Source: Mnemiopsis leidyi | Taxonomy: Eukaryota; Ctenophora; Tentaculata; Lobata; Bolinopsidae | Assembly: GCA_000226015.1 (NCBI GenBank) | Contig: JH153502.1 | Coordinates: 30,431-58,109, forward strand | Length of the DNA: 27,679 nt | Reading direction: 5' to 3' | In this document: positions 9,246-20,478 of the stretch, one piece after another | How positions within the stretch are numbered: the stretch's first letter is position 1 | Layout of the letters: every line of letters starts with the position of its first letter | Made by a program: the position numbers and the translations under genes | Notes under the pieces: generated by a model | What the model was told of the DNA's origin: nothing | The model's database searches: none | Seen by the model: only the letters and a program-made list of their open reading frames with translations

Positions 9246-10131
9246 TTCAACTGCGTTGTTAATAACAGCTGGGGTAAAATGAAAAATGTCAAGTAAATAT
9301 CTCAAGCTCTCAAGAATTGAAAGAGGAAAAGTGAAGCGAAATCAAGCATTTTACTAGTTTAGTCCACATAAGGCACAGTTTTGCCCTTGAATTGTTCACT
9401 TATCCAAACCGTTATCAGGAAATTATCAAACATTTGAGAGCCCCCTATCTACTGATGATTTGCAAACGATAAAGTAGATGTTTTACTTAACCTGGCCCAA
9501 ATATAGTGAGAGCCTAGACCCCGGAACCAATAGGTAACCATGGCTACTGTCACGTGTCATCTCCCCACCAATTACAGGGAAGGAGCCCTGAGGGTTGGGG
9601 CATAGAAGCGCCTGTTAATGTGTCGCCAGACAGACCTATTTTCAAGTTATCAGTTCTTTGATTTTAGTATCCGTTCGGCTTTAGGGCCGTATTTTGATGA
9701 CGTTATTATGTGTGCTTGTCGATGCTGAAAATAGCAACATAATTCGCCGACTTAGTATAATTAAGGTCATATCTCAAGATACCCTGTTCAAATTTTTGCT
9801 GCAACTCCATAGAACTATTCTTTTGACAACTAGCTGTGCGATTTTGGCTGAAATTTTTGATCTGTGGCAACTTGTGTTTCACAGAGGCTTAACCAGTAAA
9901 AATGCATGATTTGGCATAATTGTTAACCTCTTCTAATTCTTGAAGTTGGGATATTTACTTGACATTTTCACAAAAAATTTGCTTGAATGTGATTTTAATT
10001 GAATTGAATTCAATCGTGTCATGCATAAGTATCTACCACAAGGGCAGATATACATTGAAACGAAATCTGAAGTTAATTTTGGCCCAGTCTTACTTTCCTA
10101 AGCAGAAAAAGGTCGATTTCGGGATATGAAT
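9246..10131. other. Intergenic, nothing recognised
   Basis: AT-rich with one GC-richer patch (about 9510-9640). That patch has a possible acceptor (ccaattacag) followed by 27 open codons, but no supporting motif. The 71-codon ORF at 9694-9909 shows no family features. Confidence 0.4.
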
Positions 10132-10201
10132 TAGTAATACCACTGGAGTGTAATTACTATAATGGTATTACTAATGTAATACCACTCCAGTGGTATTACT
10201 A
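10132..10201. mobile_element. Small MITE-like inverted-repeat element
   Basis: tagtaataccactggagtg (10132-10150) is the exact reverse complement of 10183-10201. The arm ends share gtaataccact with the larger element at 9071-9245, so both may belong to one family of short non-autonomous elements. The flanking copies of gtgtaattactat just inside and just outside (10148, 10204) suggest further internal duplication. Confidence 0.6.
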
Positions 10202-13101
10202 CGGTGTAATTACTATATTAATTTTACTGAAAAATTTTACTGAAAAATTAGCAAAGTAAATTAGCAAAGTAACTCAACTAATCATAATTCAGCTAATTAT
10301 ACTTTACACTAGATATCAAGCGAATTCAGCCGCTGTCAAATTGTTAATTGACTTCAGAATTTCCCCCAGCCATGAACAAATAAAAATTTAGATTCATCAT
10401 TGCAGCTGTGGTCATTGAAGCCCAAACGCAATGTATTCTATAGCCAATTCTGTACAGTTTCCGAAATTTTTTGTCAGCTTACCTGCTTACGTTTCTTTGA
10501 ACTCATTTTGTCAATCTACATTCAAAGTCTTCAAATGTTTTTTGTTTACAGCTCAATATTTTATAGATTACGTTTCGTCAGCTTTCTCTACCACACGCCT
10601 ATCGATCTTAAAACACCTCTACAGATGTACATAGCCAAACCAATCCCACATTTACCATTATCTAGTTCCCTGTACAGTGTACATTATCTAGTTCCCTGTA
10701 CTGACTTCACATGTATTCACACCGTCAGTTCCCGTTCTGTATAGATTAGACTTCACGCCCTGAGATCTTTAGTTCGATTTAATGATAATACGGGGAGTGT
10801 GGCGGGTGGGGCCATGTGCTCATATAGATACCTCCTCTCCTGTTTGGTATCTGTTTGACTGACCAGTATCGGTAGTCTGTTGTAATGGAAATGTTATGCA
10901 AATTTGAACCAGGTACTTTCTCTTTGGGCTAGAAACCTGCCTGCAACCAGATTGTTTATGACCGTCTGATCGTGGCTAGTAAAGAAACGTCTGGCTACTA
11001 ACATTGGGCTGATTTATAACTGCACTTTACCTGGTATACTTTACCAGGTCCTTTTTGTGGTTCTTTCAATGGCTAACATCTGCATCACTTCTTTCAGATC
11101 ATTTACTAGTGATATATAACATATTTCAGCACCTTTAGACACCTAATCTAGCCGCCCTGGTACCCATTATCTTGTCAGCAGCCTCCTCAAGCGTATTGCT
11201 CCACGTAATACTCTGATGATTACACCAGAGTAAAAATTTTCTAGGGTTCCACGGCTCACATCCCTTAATAGTTCGCAAATTTCTCGAAAGGCTATGTATC
11301 ACCTCCTGTATGTCTCGTTCAGTTTTTCGACAGATGGCGTTTCGACGGGTGATGCTTATTGCAAGCCTTTGTGCGATTGAACGTTCTTTCTTTTCTCAAT
11401 TCTGAACCTATTTATCTTATATGCGATGATGACAAAATTGGGTAATTTTGCTGCAAATAAGCTGCATAAAGCTGTTAAAGAGTCGCTATAGTGATCAAGA
11501 GTGCTCTTTTTGATCGGCAGGAGAACCATTATATTCTAGTTCTCTAATACTTAAATACGATTCCAGGACTTAATAGCTAAAGGACTACTTTCATATTCTA
11601 ATTCTCGCTCATGTATAAAACAAAAATATATCCATATCGGCATATTACCCTGAGCGTATGACCATAGTTAACTACTTTGAATCTACCTATCTTGGCTTTA
11701 CAGTTATCGATGGCATTAGAGTTGGCACTTGACTTTAAATGATACAACTAAAGTACAATAGAAATAAGTCTACTAGCTGGGCTCAACTGTCAGGGATCAT
11801 ATTCTCACACTTAACTGGGTTCAACTGTTTCATCACCTAATCAAGCTCTGTCAGAGATTTCAACTAACTGGGTGCAACTGTCCGGCAGCCATCGGCATAT
11901 CGAGTTTTGAAAATGTCGATATCGTATGACAGGGTGTGGCAGCTTGTTATTTAGTAGGGTACGGTGCACAATACCCTGACGATGCCGAACACAAGATTAG
12001 ATCGCCTCCATTTTGGACTGTCCAACGCGAGCGACCATTGCACTTAAGGTCGCACTGCCATTTAAGTCAAGTGAACTGGTTTTTTTAATTCTCCCTGGAC
12101 TGAAGGCAGAAATCTGGTTATATTAAGCCAGGTTTTGGTATCTTTCCCCTCTCAGACAGGCTGTTCACTACCTGTCCATTCATTGCGAGAGGGGATGTGA
12201 TATCAAGTTTGCTTTTCGTCCAAATTTGGCTCCAAAGTCTGGTAATGTGAGTTCCTACAAGGAAATATAACGAGAGAGCAGGTACTCTTAACAATAATCA
12301 TTTAACTGTGAGGACCTGTATACACAAGTGTCATTCATTGCACAATGGATATTATAGGAACACTGAACCATGCATATGTGCCCTGTTTTGAGTATCAACT
12401 ATGAGTCTGCTGCATAACATTTGAGGAACCATATCGTTATTAATATTTGTTGATTGCAGCGCCTAATTTGTTGAAAAGCACCGATTCATTTTACTTAGGA
12501 AAAAGAAGTTGGCCAAAGAACACACACACACGTATATTCTTATATATTTACACGCCACTCCCAGATAAACTTTTTAAGTGGAAGCATGTGGATGTGTAGT
12601 TGGGACTGTGAACGTGGATCATTAGCTCTTCACGACTTGAAGAGCACACATTATTGAGCTCCTCTGTTCTGTCTTCTGTGAGGAAATGGTCGGTAAATTT
12701 TTTGTCTGAGTGAAAAGTTTAGTAAGCTGTATGTGAGGTTTATGTGAGGTGCGTGTGGATGTTTACCCTCTCTCTATGCTCCTTAAATATGAAAAAGTGG
12801 GGAAATTTATTTTTTATTGTAATTATGTTTGTACTGAAGAATGTCTTTTTGTAAAGCTCTGAATATGTTTCTATTATTTAGTTATGCCTATTTTATTCAC
12901 TTGCCGAGCTTATAGCTATTGATTATATCGCTCTTTAAGCCTTCTCTGATTCAATACATTTAATCGTGGGTTGACCATGGTCGCGACTAATTGGTTTTGC
13001 AGACGAAGCGATACAGCGGTTCTGTTTCTTAAGACGAATGATCTCGCAAAAAAACTTAATTAATTCTTCAAGCTCCAGCTGCAAATTGCAATGTTTGAAA
13101 C
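10202..13101. other. Gene-poor interval; hairpin and one unassigned minus-strand ORF
   Basis: Contents: a 26-27 bp tandem duplication containing attatctagttccctgtac (10656 and 10683), and an imperfect stem-loop at 12135-12206. In the stem-loop, ttggtatctttcccctctc pairs with gagaggggatgtgatatcaa and inner gacagg pairs with cctgtc. On the - strand a stop-to-stop frame from about 11391 to 11148 (about 80 codons, no early ATG, ending TLEEAADKIMGTRAARLGV) looks protein-like but has no clear acceptor. The 12460-12599 + strand candidate exon is described with the 8550 exon. Confidence 0.4.
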
Positions 13102-13260
13102 AAGTTTGAGTAGATAGAGTATTTGCTAGCATGCTGCCTCACCAAGAACTGAATTACAGTTTCTCTCCATTAAAGTTTGAGTAGATAGCGTGTTTGCTAT
13201 CATGCTCCTTCACCAAGAACTGAATTACAGTTTCTCTCCATTAAAGTTTTAGTAGAAAGT
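13102..13260. repeat. 71-bp tandem duplication
   Basis: aagtttgagtagatag begins at 13102 and 13173, and a third partial unit (aagttttagtagaaag) begins at 13244, each 71 bp apart. The units share accaagaactgaattacag. No coding frame runs through it. Confidence 0.85.
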
Positions 13261-14422
13261 GTAGTTTCATGGCTGCGATACCTGCTGGTTCGGCAACCTG
13301 ATCTTAAATTCTTAAAGGACTCATAATTGCGATGTTAGCAGTAATTTTGTCAAACTGGCTGACTTCACAGTCTGACATATTTGATATTCACTGATGCAAC
13401 CACCACTATGTCTAGTGTCAGTAATACTTCCCGGCTGTGTCGCTAACTTGTTCTTTGTTCTTAAAACAATGTTTTTAGTGTGACATACGCAGTTTAAGAT
13501 TTTGAGCCGTAAAAGGCGCTTTCGAAATGTAATTTATTATGCTTGTATGGTGAAAGTTGTCAAACTGTTTAGTTTGTCCAGTTGATACCGGTAGTTCGAG
13601 AAATAGTTGCTAGGATACTAATGTAAACACTCAATCCAGTACCGTGCTTTATAGTAACTTATAGTAAACTGTTTTAGTCTTGTCCTGTGCTTACCACATG
13701 AACTAACGGGCAATGTCACAGTATAGCCGCATCACGGATATTCATTCTTCTGTTGTTCACCTTCTTCTCCAAAGTCAAAACTCTAGCTTTGCGTTATGTC
13801 TGTACAATTGCACAATTTGTTTTAAATCATCATTATTATATTGTATTCCCAATGTCCAAACCTTCTTCTCCAATGTCCAAGATTTTCTTTTTTGACAAAA
13901 TTCAGCAACTTTATATTTAAACTAATATGTTTTTCCCTCTGTTTATGAAATTACTTTAGAAATAATGATAATTGTTTTGTTGCTAATTAAATTTGTTATG
14001 GCCAGTGCTTATTTCCTTCTACCTCATCGGAACGGAACACATTGATAGTAGAACTAGATCACCATTCTAAATAGAAAAAATAAATTTGCCGGGACAAAGT
14101 CTAGTGGAATTTGCGCTATCTAGGTAATTGTACTAACTGTTCCACCTGCTTCATGAGTTATTGGAGCAAACTAATCGCGATATATTTATTTGCGACGTGT
14201 TTGAATTTCCTGCACGAGGTTAGATTGTTTGTACAATGCAAGGTGTTGTGTTCGACCTTTTTTATAATTATCTCTTTTTTCTATTAAATAATTTCACGTC
14301 ATCACCTTCTAATGGTTTATCTTAAGGAATCTCGCTGCTGCATATTTCTGTTTGCTATTCAAATCGATTCAAACAGTTTTTCCCATTTCAACATCTAGAT
14401 ATTTATTTTTCCAACCTCAGTA
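13261..14422 (+). other. Upstream region of the intronless receptor
   Basis: AT-rich, with no exon recognised. It should include the 5' UTR and promoter of the receptor at 14423; no specific element can be assigned. Confidence 0.45.
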
Positions 14423-15604
14423 ATGACAAACGACACGCTGGATATCCTCCCTCCCCTGGACTGGCCTGTGTGGGTAACCATAGTTTTTAGCATCCAGAAC
14501 ATTGTCGGAATCCCAATAGCCCTTATCGGAAACGTCTTCATCATCTGCGGCTCTCTGAAACGTGCCAACATATTCAGCAAATCTTTCTCCAGTGTTATGA
14601 TCCACCTGATCCAAGCCCTGGCGATCTGTGATCTCAGCTTGATCTTCACAAAATGGATCACGGACACTGTCACAATCTTTGTGAAGGAGTGGATATTTGG
14701 ACAACTACTCTGCTTCTTCTCCGGGACGTTTTCACACTTCCTTGCTATCCTGGAGTTTGCCCTTCTGGCTTCTATCTCCGGGTACAAACTTTACACTCTG
14801 GTGAAGCCTTTCCAAAGTAGACATACAGTAACCCCACCCATAATCCGGGCCTGGATCTTGTTACTTGTCGTTCTGTGTGCCTTGTTCCGTTTCTCTACCT
14901 ACATTTGGGGTATGAGGAGTATTTACATCAGAGAAATGTTGACATGTGAGCCCGCTGATCTTCACACCCAGCAGAAACCTTGGATACAGTTCGCTTTCGC
15001 GGTGGTCACCATGTTCGCCATCATTCCCCTAACCATTATCCTCGTCAGCAACATAGCCATCATATTTGTAGCATCTCGCCACGCCTCTTACGGGGATTCC
15101 AAGTCTAACTCTCTCAAACTTCCCAGTAAATCTGCCCTGGTTACCGTCTCCAGTATCTCCTGGTTGTTTGTCATCTCCGTCACACCTGTCTTTGTACGGA
15201 TTATTCTAGAGAAACTGGGACATGGTCCACTCCCGAACTGGTTCCTGGTCCTGCAGAAACAGATGTTCTGGCTAAACGTCATGTTCAATCCGGTATGTTA
15301 CTCTCTCTCGTGTAGACACTTCAAGGATCATTTAATAGGGACGTTAAGTTGTGGAGATAGCGACAAGAACATCTTTGTCAAGATGAGAGTGTCCAAGAGA
15401 AAGACACCCTCCTTGGAAGTAGCTGGATCTATTTCTCCTGCACTTCAGAGACACCCCCCGCAAGTTGACCTGAGGTACGTCAGAGGAGGTCGGGCCAAGT
15501 CTGAGTTGTTGCTGTATTGTCAGAACTACCCACCCTCACTACCGGTAGCTAATCGGGCCGCGTGTCCTAAAAGTTGCGATATGAGGCGCAAGATCTATTC
15601 ATGA
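14423..15604 (+). CDS. Rhodopsin-like 7TM receptor, intronless, 393 aa
   Basis: Complete single-exon receptor. The short N-terminus has an NDT glycosylation site. TM1 contains IALIGNVFI (Asn37). TM2 contains LAICD (Asp70). TM3 begins at Cys97 and ends ASISGYKLYTLVKPF, so the D/E-R-Y position reads Y-K-L (121-123) and the nearly invariant Arg is Lys. TM4 has Trp144. Cys175 in the second extracellular loop can pair with Cys97. TM5 has Pro202, TM6 SISWLFVISVTP (Trp247, Pro255) and TM7 NPVCY (289-293), followed by helix 8 (SCRHFKDHLIG) and a basic tail of about 90 residues. It is a plasma-membrane receptor, probably for a peptide or small molecule. TM6-TM7 most resemble the split receptor at 1698-6747, which also has Tyr at the first position of the DRY motif. 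No introns contrasts with the five exons of that gene, so retroposition or intron loss is possible. Confidence 0.9.
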   Translation: MTNDTLDILPPLDWPVWVTIVFSIQNIVGIPIALIGNVFIICGSLKRANIFSKSFSSVMIHLIQALAICDLSLIFTKWITDTVTIFVKEWIFGQLLCFFSGTFSHFLAILEFALLASISGYKLYTLVKPFQSRHTVTPPIIRAWILLLVVLCALFRFSTYIWGMRSIYIREMLTCEPADLHTQQKPWIQFAFAVVTMFAIIPLTIILVSNIAIIFVASRHASYGDSKSNSLKLPSKSALVTVSSISWLFVISVTPVFVRIILEKLGHGPLPNWFLVLQKQMFWLNVMFNPVCYSLSCRHFKDHLIGTLSCGDSDKNIFVKMRVSKRKTPSLEVAGSISPALQRHPPQVDLRYVRGGRAKSELLLYCQNYPPSLPVANRAACPKSCDMRRKIYS

Positions 15605-16387
15605 ATAGCAATTCCACTTCCAGGATAAGTCATGAGTATACGTCCTTGTTTACTTGTTTGTTAATGGCATGGTTTTTATTTCTCTAGAAAGGAGCCTTCT
15701 AAACCGGTGAAGGCATGATCTTCTTTTATATGATTTTCTTGAATGTGTTTATGTTGATCGCTACTCAGTACCAATTTTTGACATTCTTATTTGAATTTTT
15801 AAGGCATCTTGTCTATGATTTGACAATTTTGTTAGTTAGCTATCATTTTTGAATTTTGATAGAATTCTTTGATTAAAGGGAATTCACAGATTTATATCAG
15901 TGACCAATCAATTCAAATGGATTATACCCGTTTTTTACTTCTAAAATCACCAATGACACCAATGTATGCGGCAGTAACTATATTTCTCTTAAAGCTGCTA
16001 ATCTAAACAAGAATCGCGTCCGCTTATCAGTCATTGGAATTGAACATACAAATTAACTTATCTAAACTTATTTATTTATCATAGAAAATGTTTGATGCAA
16101 ATCTGTATGCAAATGTCCCTTAACACTTAAGAAATATAACTAAATATTTGCATTATGACGCAATAACTTATAATTGTGAAAATTGTTTCAAAACGCAAAA
16201 ACTACTCACGTACTTTCTCAAAAATTTGACGTGGTTCCTTTCTCCCCTTCCAAACAATGCAACTCAATACATTAATAGAAACTCTGGGATTTATACCCTT
16301 AACGTGAGTTCGCGACCAAATTTTGCTCGACACGACTGTCCAATAACTACGCGTCGCTGTAATGATAATATTACGACTGCTAATATT
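15605..16387. other. Downstream of the receptor, AT-rich
   Basis: 3' UTR and intergenic sequence. No exon, and no clear AATAAA near the stop codon. Confidence 0.5.
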
Positions 16388-16530
16388 GGGTTGGTGGTAT
16401 AGTGGTATCAGACCCGACTTTCTATGCAGAAGGTCGGGGGTTCGATTCCCAGATCCGCCAATTCTAGAGGTGTGCGCTAAGGGCATTTGCCTATGCAACC
16501 TTCTTCGGTCGACTCAGCCGAATGACCGGA
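16388..16530 (+). mobile_element. tRNA-Gly-derived SINE, copy 1
   Basis: The head is a degenerate tRNA-Gly with an A box (tggtatagtgg), an anticodon-region echo (gactttctatgcagaaggtc) and a perfect B box (ggttcgattcc), ending gatccgcca. The T-arm and acceptor stems no longer pair, so it is not a working tRNA gene. A conserved non-tRNA body follows (tgcgctaagggcatttgcct, then ttcggtcgactcagccgaa, which can fold). The same head and body recur at 27437, and similarity ends after ccgaatgac. Transcription by RNA polymerase III is expected from the boxes. Confidence 0.85.
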
Positions 16531-17352
16531 AACCGTGATTGAATGTTAAATGAGGAGGGTCTCCGTTTAAAGATCTAGAATCTTCCAGGAGCCCCTTCAG
16601 TATAGCTGTAAAAAGCCTGGGTACAGGTATAACAAAATATAAGAAATATTTGAGGAATATGGAGCAATCTTGCATAAATCCAATAAACAAGTCGATGCTA
16701 ATGTCATATTGAGATTGGAAGTTTATATTATAGCCGCAACGAGGGTGACATTTGACAAAAGCCTGTCAAAGAAGCAATTACCGAACTTATATAAACATTA
16801 AACGTCAATGTGTTAGTAGGTGTCTCAATTTTTCATCTAAATTGCATCGGGCACGGCCCTATAGTTGGTTCAAATTGGCTTGAATCTGAAATGAACTTTG
16901 ATGAAAACAGAACATACCCTGTCATGTTATAATTCTCTTTAAAGTTTCGAAACAAATCCGGCCAAGGCCCCAAGGGGTCAAACAGCTCCCTTTAACGAAA
17001 AGCCGCTCAATCGTTATAGCATCAATATGGGCACGGCCCCAGGCATTTCACTGAATTGGCTTTTATCGAGTTCATAAAATCTGCTCGAATGAACTCTAAT
17101 GAACTCGGAGGCTAGAGTATATCATTTGAAATGAACAAATTGTAAATTTAAACTGATTAAAAAGTTATGTAATTATTAACTTAACAGAGATAGTTGCGAA
17201 GTATTTTCTTACTCAGTTAAAGCTTCACGTACAGTTCAAGGCAAAACACAAAATGTGGGGAAAACGGTAAAAATCAAAATTCGAGCTAGAAAAACTTTAA
17301 AGTATTTAATTTTTAAAAAATAGGCAGTCTCCAAGAAGCCGGAAACTTCCAC
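16531..17352. other. SINE 3' flank and non-coding DNA
   Basis: Copy-1-specific sequence after the shared SINE body (aggagggtctccgtttaaag, then ccaggagccccttcag) may be the rest of the element or older insertions. The repeated word gggcacggcccta/gggcacggcccca at about 16849 and 17029 suggests another dispersed repeat. No coding signal. Confidence 0.45.
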
Positions 17353-17422
17353 CGGTGGAATTCCAAGGGTGAAATTCCACGGGCGGAATTCTACGGGTAG
17401 AATTTTACGGGTAGAAATTCAC
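17353..17422. repeat. 14-bp tandem repeat, 5 copies
   Basis: Units gggtgaaattccac, gggcggaattctac, gggtagaattttac and gggtagaaattcac, preceded by a diverged first unit, in perfect 14-bp register. Non-coding. Confidence 0.85.
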
Positions 17423-18946
17423 TTATTTTTTTCGCTTATTTTTTCTTATTAGTGAAGCCTAATAAGTCCTATGTTTATCTTTAAACGTCGCGTAGGACGG
17501 AAAATCAAGCGACCGTGCACAATCCAGTAATAACGGTCGTTATTCTTGTGGCTTATAAAATCTCTCCTTTCAGGCCTCTACATTATGCCATTGACGAACT
17601 TATGTGATCCAAATTCTCAAGGGTTACGGTTGTTTGATAGCAAATATTGCGAGTTATAAATTATAATTAGGATAAGCTCGGTCTTGAAAACCCATTAACA
17701 CGACCTTGCCTAGTTCAAGTAGATTCGACTTCTTGTATCATGCTCAGATGTGTTCTCTAACCACATGCTTAAAATGGAACCATCCAAACATCATAAACTG
17801 GAAATTTGTTTCCGAACTGTGGGCATTTATATAGATTGATGTGATGTCCGTCAAATATAAAACTTTGATACAATTATTAACCCAAGGCAACATTTCAAAT
17901 TATGCAATTAGCTTTTCCCAATGTTGAACTTATATTGAGGATTAACGTGCGACTGCTGGAAATGACCATGGGGAACCAAAATGTCAATACCCACAATTTT
18001 TACAATTGCTGCAAAAAACATTAAAAAAATACCCAGCAGACCATTCTCGGGTCAAAATATGGACACAAAATATGTGTATATATTTTGTGTGTTTAAGTTA
18101 AGGGTAGTCTCCCTTTCCTTGTAAAATAGACTGCTAAATATTTTTAAAATTAAGCTAAATTATGTGGTCTTCTCGAGGGTAAATTAAGTTCAAACTGTAT
18201 AAATCAGGCAGAAAACGACCAAAACCCTAAACGTTACCACTTTTGTAATGAGAATAGAGGAATGTTCTATGGAAAGGGCAAAGGCAAGATCATAAGAGCG
18301 AGCTTAGAGATGAGTCAAAATTCAGGGGAATCAACTCAAAGTGGCTAAAAACTTTAATTCCCGAATATTTCTGGGAATTTGCAATCCAAACGCAAGTCAG
18401 TGAGGACTGAGTCTATTTATTGATGTTAAAGTTGATAGTATTCCACTTTGAGTATCATTTTCAATCCACTTATTCCACTTCCATTTGAAGTTCCAAATTG
18501 GAGATATTAATTATTTGGGTTATTGTTTTCCCCCTTTATGTAGGGGGGGGGGGGGGGAGGGACTTACATTGAGCACACTTCATTTAAAGCCAACCTTAAT
18601 ACAGCCCGAAAAGCTGACGGAATAATTAATTTTAGTTATTTTTAGCAATTCCATTAGATAATGATTTCGTCCGTTGTAATTCATTCCGATTATCAATTTG
18701 ACAGCGTTCATCCATCGTGATTACATCAGTTATGGCAATCGGGTTGACCTCAAGTAATAACTGATAGATATATTTATTATTTAAGGGTAATCCACTACCC
18801 ATAAAAACGATTGTCTCACTCAAAAACCCTACTTAGTCCTTATCTTAGGTCCTTATTACTGCACTATACTAAATGTATGCTGCTATTGATGAAATTCAGA
18901 GTTTAGATGTCATTTTGTAGCACCAGAACATTTTAATAAATGTTGA
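17423..18946. other. Non-coding with hairpin and poly-G run
   Basis: acacaaaatat (18063-18073) and atattttgtgt (18080-18090) form an 11-bp hairpin. A run of 15 G at 18543-18557, followed by a and ggg, is prone to slippage and could form G-rich structures. No exon recognised. Confidence 0.6.
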
Positions 18947-19479
18947 ATGTTGCCTCAGCTAGTTTTATCACACAGAAGTCAGCTAAACAAAACATGTCAG
19001 GCCGCGGTGGACAGCAGTTGTCACGAGGATGCCAAACCGGGAAACTTGTCTGCGGAATTTAACCTTATGTCCAGTTTGAGAGTGCGACACTATAATGTGG
19101 ATCAGTTGAAGTGGAAGAAAACGTTTGCTGTTTCAGGTGCACTTTAGAATCTTTAAATGTGATTATTTAGGATTGAAGCTGGTGTTTTAGAAATCGGTAG
19201 TAAAACCTGTTCATTTTTCAAGTAGTCAATTTAACATGACTGAGTTCAAATTGTACCGCATCTTAAACATTGAATTAACTCGCAGATAGCCCCAGAAACG
19301 ATGACAAGGAGAACATAGCGAATAACCATAACAATCAGTTGGTTTCCATGGTAACCTACAAGCAGAAACCGAAACAACTGTACTGGCAAGATATAGATCT
19401 AACTCCTAACGACATTTACGCAACTAACCTCTTCAACAAAACCCTCCACTTTACTGATTTAAAGTACCCTCTATCGTAA
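18947..19479 (+). CDS. Small unidentified two-exon gene with a KEN tripeptide, up to 127 aa
   Basis: Exon A ends at 19136 (S-G|gtgcac) and exon B is 19286-19479 (acceptor aactcgcag, stop TAA 19477-19479). The phases match (G|AT gives Asp). ATG 18947 follows an in-frame TGA directly, giving a 127-aa protein. Alternatively exon A starts at an acceptor (atcacacag) at 18976, in which case upstream exons are missing. The protein is polar and probably largely unstructured. It contains LRVRHYNVDQLKWKKTFAVS, DDKENI (KEN at 71-73) and a C-terminal LYWQDIDLTPNDIYATNLFN. A KEN tripeptide can be an APC/C degron, but one short match proves nothing. I do not recognise the family. It lies 1 kb upstream of EEF1AKMT2 on the same strand. 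Confidence 0.65.
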
Positions 19480-20478
19480 TAACCGAGAGTTGGACTTGCA
19501 CTGGATTTGTCCAAAATATGTAAGGCAATCTGTGATGGATGTTGGTCACGCAACTCTCAGCGAACTGACTTCACCCTCGCAAGCTGTCCACTTGGGCCTC
19601 ACGTTGCGACTTGCGACCTCTTTACAGCAGGCCATGCATCGTCTGGTTAGTTCACTTTCGTACAAGTCATCAATTAAGGGCTCACATTAGATCGAATAGA
19701 TTATGGACAACTGCTTTTGGAGAATAGAGTACAATATCTAATTTAACTGTAAATGAATTCAAGATGGGCCAACATTTTTATCATGGGCTATATCTGTTAA
19801 GGTGTAGGTGCAATTTCTCTAATCTTTCCTAGATTTCATCTGTACTATTGTTACTCAATTTTTTAAATTTTCTAATTTATTTCATCAATTTAATCGTGTT
19901 TCTAAATGTTATATATCGCTATTGAACTCGTTTTGCAATGATAAGTCATTTTTAATATTTTTATTTCACGTTTTTTAAATACTTTTAATATCTTATAGTT
20001 ATAAATTATGCATGATAAAGAAATAATGTTCTACCGAAATTGTTATTCTCTCTGAAATACCCATTATCTTGTTTCAGATTCCGGAAGTTCTTGGCATTCC
20101 AATTTAACTTTTTCTGAGTGCCAATTTTAATGCTAACATTTTCCATAATTTCAAACTTTTTGGGTACTTCAGATGTGATTGTTTTGATGTTTTTAAAATT
20201 GAATTTCATGTACTCACTTTAATTTTTATCGAATTCTAATATTTTTCCCAGAACTTAGTACAATTTGAGTAACCATTTTATTGTACACTTATTCTTTTTA
20301 TCAATGCGGATTGTATAACTCACCCAACAGAAAATTTACTATCCAAAGAAGGTTACTCCAAAGTCGTTAACTGACCTCTTCCCCGATTTTTTATAGAGCA
20401 CAACCGACTGAATTAGAAATAGTTAAATTCAAATGACAAAATTTAACATTATAGCGTTAAAGCACCCTGCCGGTCACC
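19480..20478. other. Intergenic, AT-rich
   Basis: It includes the 3' UTR of the preceding gene and the promoter region of EEF1AKMT2. A 66-codon ORF at 19490-19690 has no family features. Confidence 0.5.

Noticed and set aside
10400..10744. 114-codon + strand ORF
   Set aside because: Phe/Leu/Ser/Tyr-rich reading of pyrimidine-rich DNA, no motif, spans a local tandem duplication.
16388..16460. Functional tRNA-Gly gene
   Set aside because: A and B boxes are present, but the acceptor and T-arm stems do not pair and the same head carries a SINE body at two loci.
16202..16498. 98-codon minus-strand ORF containing GNRTPDLLHRKS
   Set aside because: This peptide is the antisense translation of a tRNA B-box region; the locus is a SINE.
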